Below are positions 6,081-7,236 of a stretch of DNA of 7,236 nucleotides, piece after piece. How positions within the stretch are numbered: the stretch's first letter is position 1; every line of letters begins with the position of its first letter. The translations under genes and the position numbers were made by a program. A model generated the notes under the pieces. It saw only the letters and a program-made list of their open reading frames with translations, was not told where the DNA came from and searched no databases. This DNA is from Sphingomonadales bacterium UBA1936 (GTDB taxonomy: Bacteria; Pseudomonadota; Alphaproteobacteria; Sphingomonadales; Sphingomonadaceae): contig DDFE01000026.1 of NCBI GenBank assembly GCA_002336985.1, positions 1 through 7,236 on the forward strand, written 5' to 3'.

Positions 6081-6820
6081 GCGGGTCTTACAAAGGCCGT
6101 TTCGAAGGCCAGGTCGCAGTTGTCACGGGCGGCGCGGCCGGGATCGGCCGCGCAACGGCCGAGCGCATGGCAGCGGAGGGCGCGCTGGTCAGTGTATGGG
6201 ATATCTCGGAAGCCGCCCTCGCCGATTGTAGCTTTGCCGCGCACACCGCACGCGTCGATCAGTCGAACGAAGCACAAGTGATCGCCGCGGCCGCTGACGT
6301 CGTTTCCCAGCTTGGCCGGCTCGACATCCTCGTCGTATCGGCCGGGATCACCGGGCCGAATACCACGGTCGAAACTTACCCTTCCGACGCGTGGCAACAG
6401 GTCATGGCGATCAACGTCAACGGCACCTTCTACTGCGACAAGGCAGCGATCCCGCACATGAAAGCAAACGGCTATGGCCGGATCGTCAACATCGCATCGA
6501 TCGCCGGCAAGGAAGGCAACCCCAATGCGTCGGCCTATTCGACGTCGAAGGCTGCAGTCATCGGCCTAACCAAATCACTCGGAAAAGAGCTGTCCAAGGA
6601 CAACATCACCGTCAATGCCGTAACGCCTGCAGCTGTGAAAACGGCGATCTTCGACCAGATGACGCAGGAGCACATCGACTTCATGCTGTCGAAGATTCCC
6701 ATCGGGCGTTTCGGCACCGTGGATGAAAATGCCGCGATGATCTGTTTCCTCGCAAGCAGGGAGGCGAGCTTCTCGACCGGTGCAGTGTTCGATACTTCGG
6801 GCGGACGGGCGACCTATTGA
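6077..6820 (+). CDS. lra5: L-2-keto-3-deoxyrhamnonate 4-dehydrogenase (short-chain dehydrogenase, LRA5-like)
   Basis: A 247-residue classical SDR. The Rossmann nucleotide motif TGGAAGIG occupies residues 17-24. D42 at the end of strand beta2 (VWD) favours NAD+ over NADP+. The catalytic tetrad is N113, S141, Y154 and K158 (YSTSK). The usual NNAG motif reads VSAG (87-90). The role proposed from context is oxidation of the C4 hydroxyl of 2-keto-3-deoxy-L-rhamnonate to the 2,4-diketo acid, which the neighbouring FAH enzyme then cleaves; family membership alone would not show this. The start is taken as GTG 6077, which overlaps the preceding TGA by four bases and has GGAG at 6064-6067, nine bases upstream. 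The next in-frame ATG would delete the nucleotide motif, and upstream extension would lie wholly inside the FAH gene. The amidohydrolase gene begins one base after its stop. Confidence 0.86.
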   Translation: MSGSYKGRFEGQVAVVTGGAAGIGRATAERMAAEGALVSVWDISEAALADCSFAAHTARVDQSNEAQVIAAAADVVSQLGRLDILVVSAGITGPNTTVETYPSDAWQQVMAINVNGTFYCDKAAIPHMKANGYGRIVNIASIAGKEGNPNASAYSTSKAAVIGLTKSLGKELSKDNITVNAVTPAAVKTAIFDQMTQEHIDFMLSKIPIGRFGTVDENAAMICFLASREASFSTGAVFDTSGGRATY

Positions 6821-6821
6821 G

Positions 6822-7236
6822 ATGACGCCACGCCCGGCCTTCGTCGATCCGCACGTCCATCTCTGGGATCTGGACCATGTCCGATATCCCTGGCTCGCAC
6901 CGCCGTTCAGCGACGACGGTCCGAACGGCAGCGTAGAAGCGATCGCGAGAAATTACGGGCTCGACGACTATCTCGCCGATACCGGGAACTGGGACGTGCG
7001 CGGCATAGTCCACATCGATGCTGGCGCACATCCCGACGATGCGCTCAAGGAGACTGACTGGCTTCAGTCGATGGCCGACGCACGCGGCATGCCGAACGCA
7101 ATTATCGGTTTCGCGAACCTCAGCGATCCCGATGTCGAGGCGCTGCTCGCCGCACATGCCGAGCGCAAAAACGTCCGTGGCATCCGCCACATCGTAAACT
7201 GGCACGTCGACCCGAAGCGTACCTATAGCGAACGCG
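6822..7236 (+). CDS. lra2: Amidohydrolase-family lactonase, probable L-rhamnono-gamma-lactonase (LRA2-like), 3' truncated by window edge
   Basis: An open frame from ATG 6822 runs off the window after 138 codons. It begins MTPRPAFVDPHVHLWD; the H11-x-H13 pair with the following LWD is the metal-binding signature at the start of Amidohydrolase_2 (PF04909) proteins. Further on, GIVHIDAG, IIGFANLSDPDVEALLAAH and NVRGIRHIVNW fit the same family, with RGIRH being typical of the sugar-lactonase and 2-pyrone-dicarboxylate lactonase-like branch. In the LRA pathway an enzyme of this family hydrolyses L-rhamnono-gamma-lactone to L-rhamnonate, the substrate of RhmD encoded upstream. The start is one base after the SDR stop (TGAGATG), with only a weak ribosome binding site, so it probably depends on coupling. 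The C-terminal two thirds, including further metal ligands, are not visible. The family is secure; the exact lactone is inferred from context. Confidence 0.82.
   Translation, partial: MTPRPAFVDPHVHLWDLDHVRYPWLAPPFSDDGPNGSVEAIARNYGLDDYLADTGNWDVRGIVHIDAGAHPDDALKETDWLQSMADARGMPNAIIGFANLSDPDVEALLAAHAERKNVRGIRHIVNWHVDPKRTYSER

Overview
The window is a dense, single-strand (+) stretch of high-GC alphaproteobacterial-type DNA, most likely from a sphingomonad. That placement rests on the GC-rich codon use and on the gene set: the downstream block matches the non-phosphorylated 'diketo-hydrolase' L-rhamnose pathway that was first worked out in a Sphingomonas strain. It is an inference, because no taxonomic marker is present. 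Every gene is on the + strand, and no RNA genes, insertion sequences, CRISPR arrays or phage genes are visible.

Left block (1-2523): the last 31 codons of glcD, then complete glcE and glcF, each junction overlapping by one base (TGATG, TAATG). These encode the three-subunit glycolate oxidase: an FAD subunit, a second FAD-binding-fold subunit and an iron-sulphur subunit that passes electrons to the respiratory chain.

Middle (2524-2605): the only intergenic gap, 82 bases. It starts with a strikingly AT-rich segment that looks like a sigma70-type promoter with a small palindrome between -35 and -10. A leader follows, with a 6-bp hairpin and a good ribosome binding site. No terminator was seen after glcF.

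Right block (2606-7236): a secreted apiosidase-like (DUF4038/GH140-type) hydrolase, L-rhamnonate dehydratase (rhmD/LRA3), an FAH-family diketo-deoxy-rhamnonate hydrolase (LRA6-like), an SDR dehydrogenase (LRA5-like) and the start of an amidohydrolase lactonase (LRA2-like), cut by the window edge. Spacings are 10, 9, -4 and 1 bases, so these look like one operon.

Read together, LRA2 opens rhamnono-lactone, RhmD dehydrates L-rhamnonate to 2-keto-3-deoxy-L-rhamnonate, LRA5 oxidises C4, and LRA6 splits the diketo acid into pyruvate and L-lactate. The first enzyme (L-rhamnose dehydrogenase), the transporter and the regulator are not in the window. The leading secreted hydrolase suggests that the sugar comes from a plant polysaccharide. 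Rhamnogalacturonan II side chains carry L-rhamnose on D-apiose, so an apiosidase and a rhamnose pathway in one operon make sense. GlcDEF could burn glycolate from apiose breakdown, or a 2-hydroxyacid product. These links are hypotheses, not demonstrated here.
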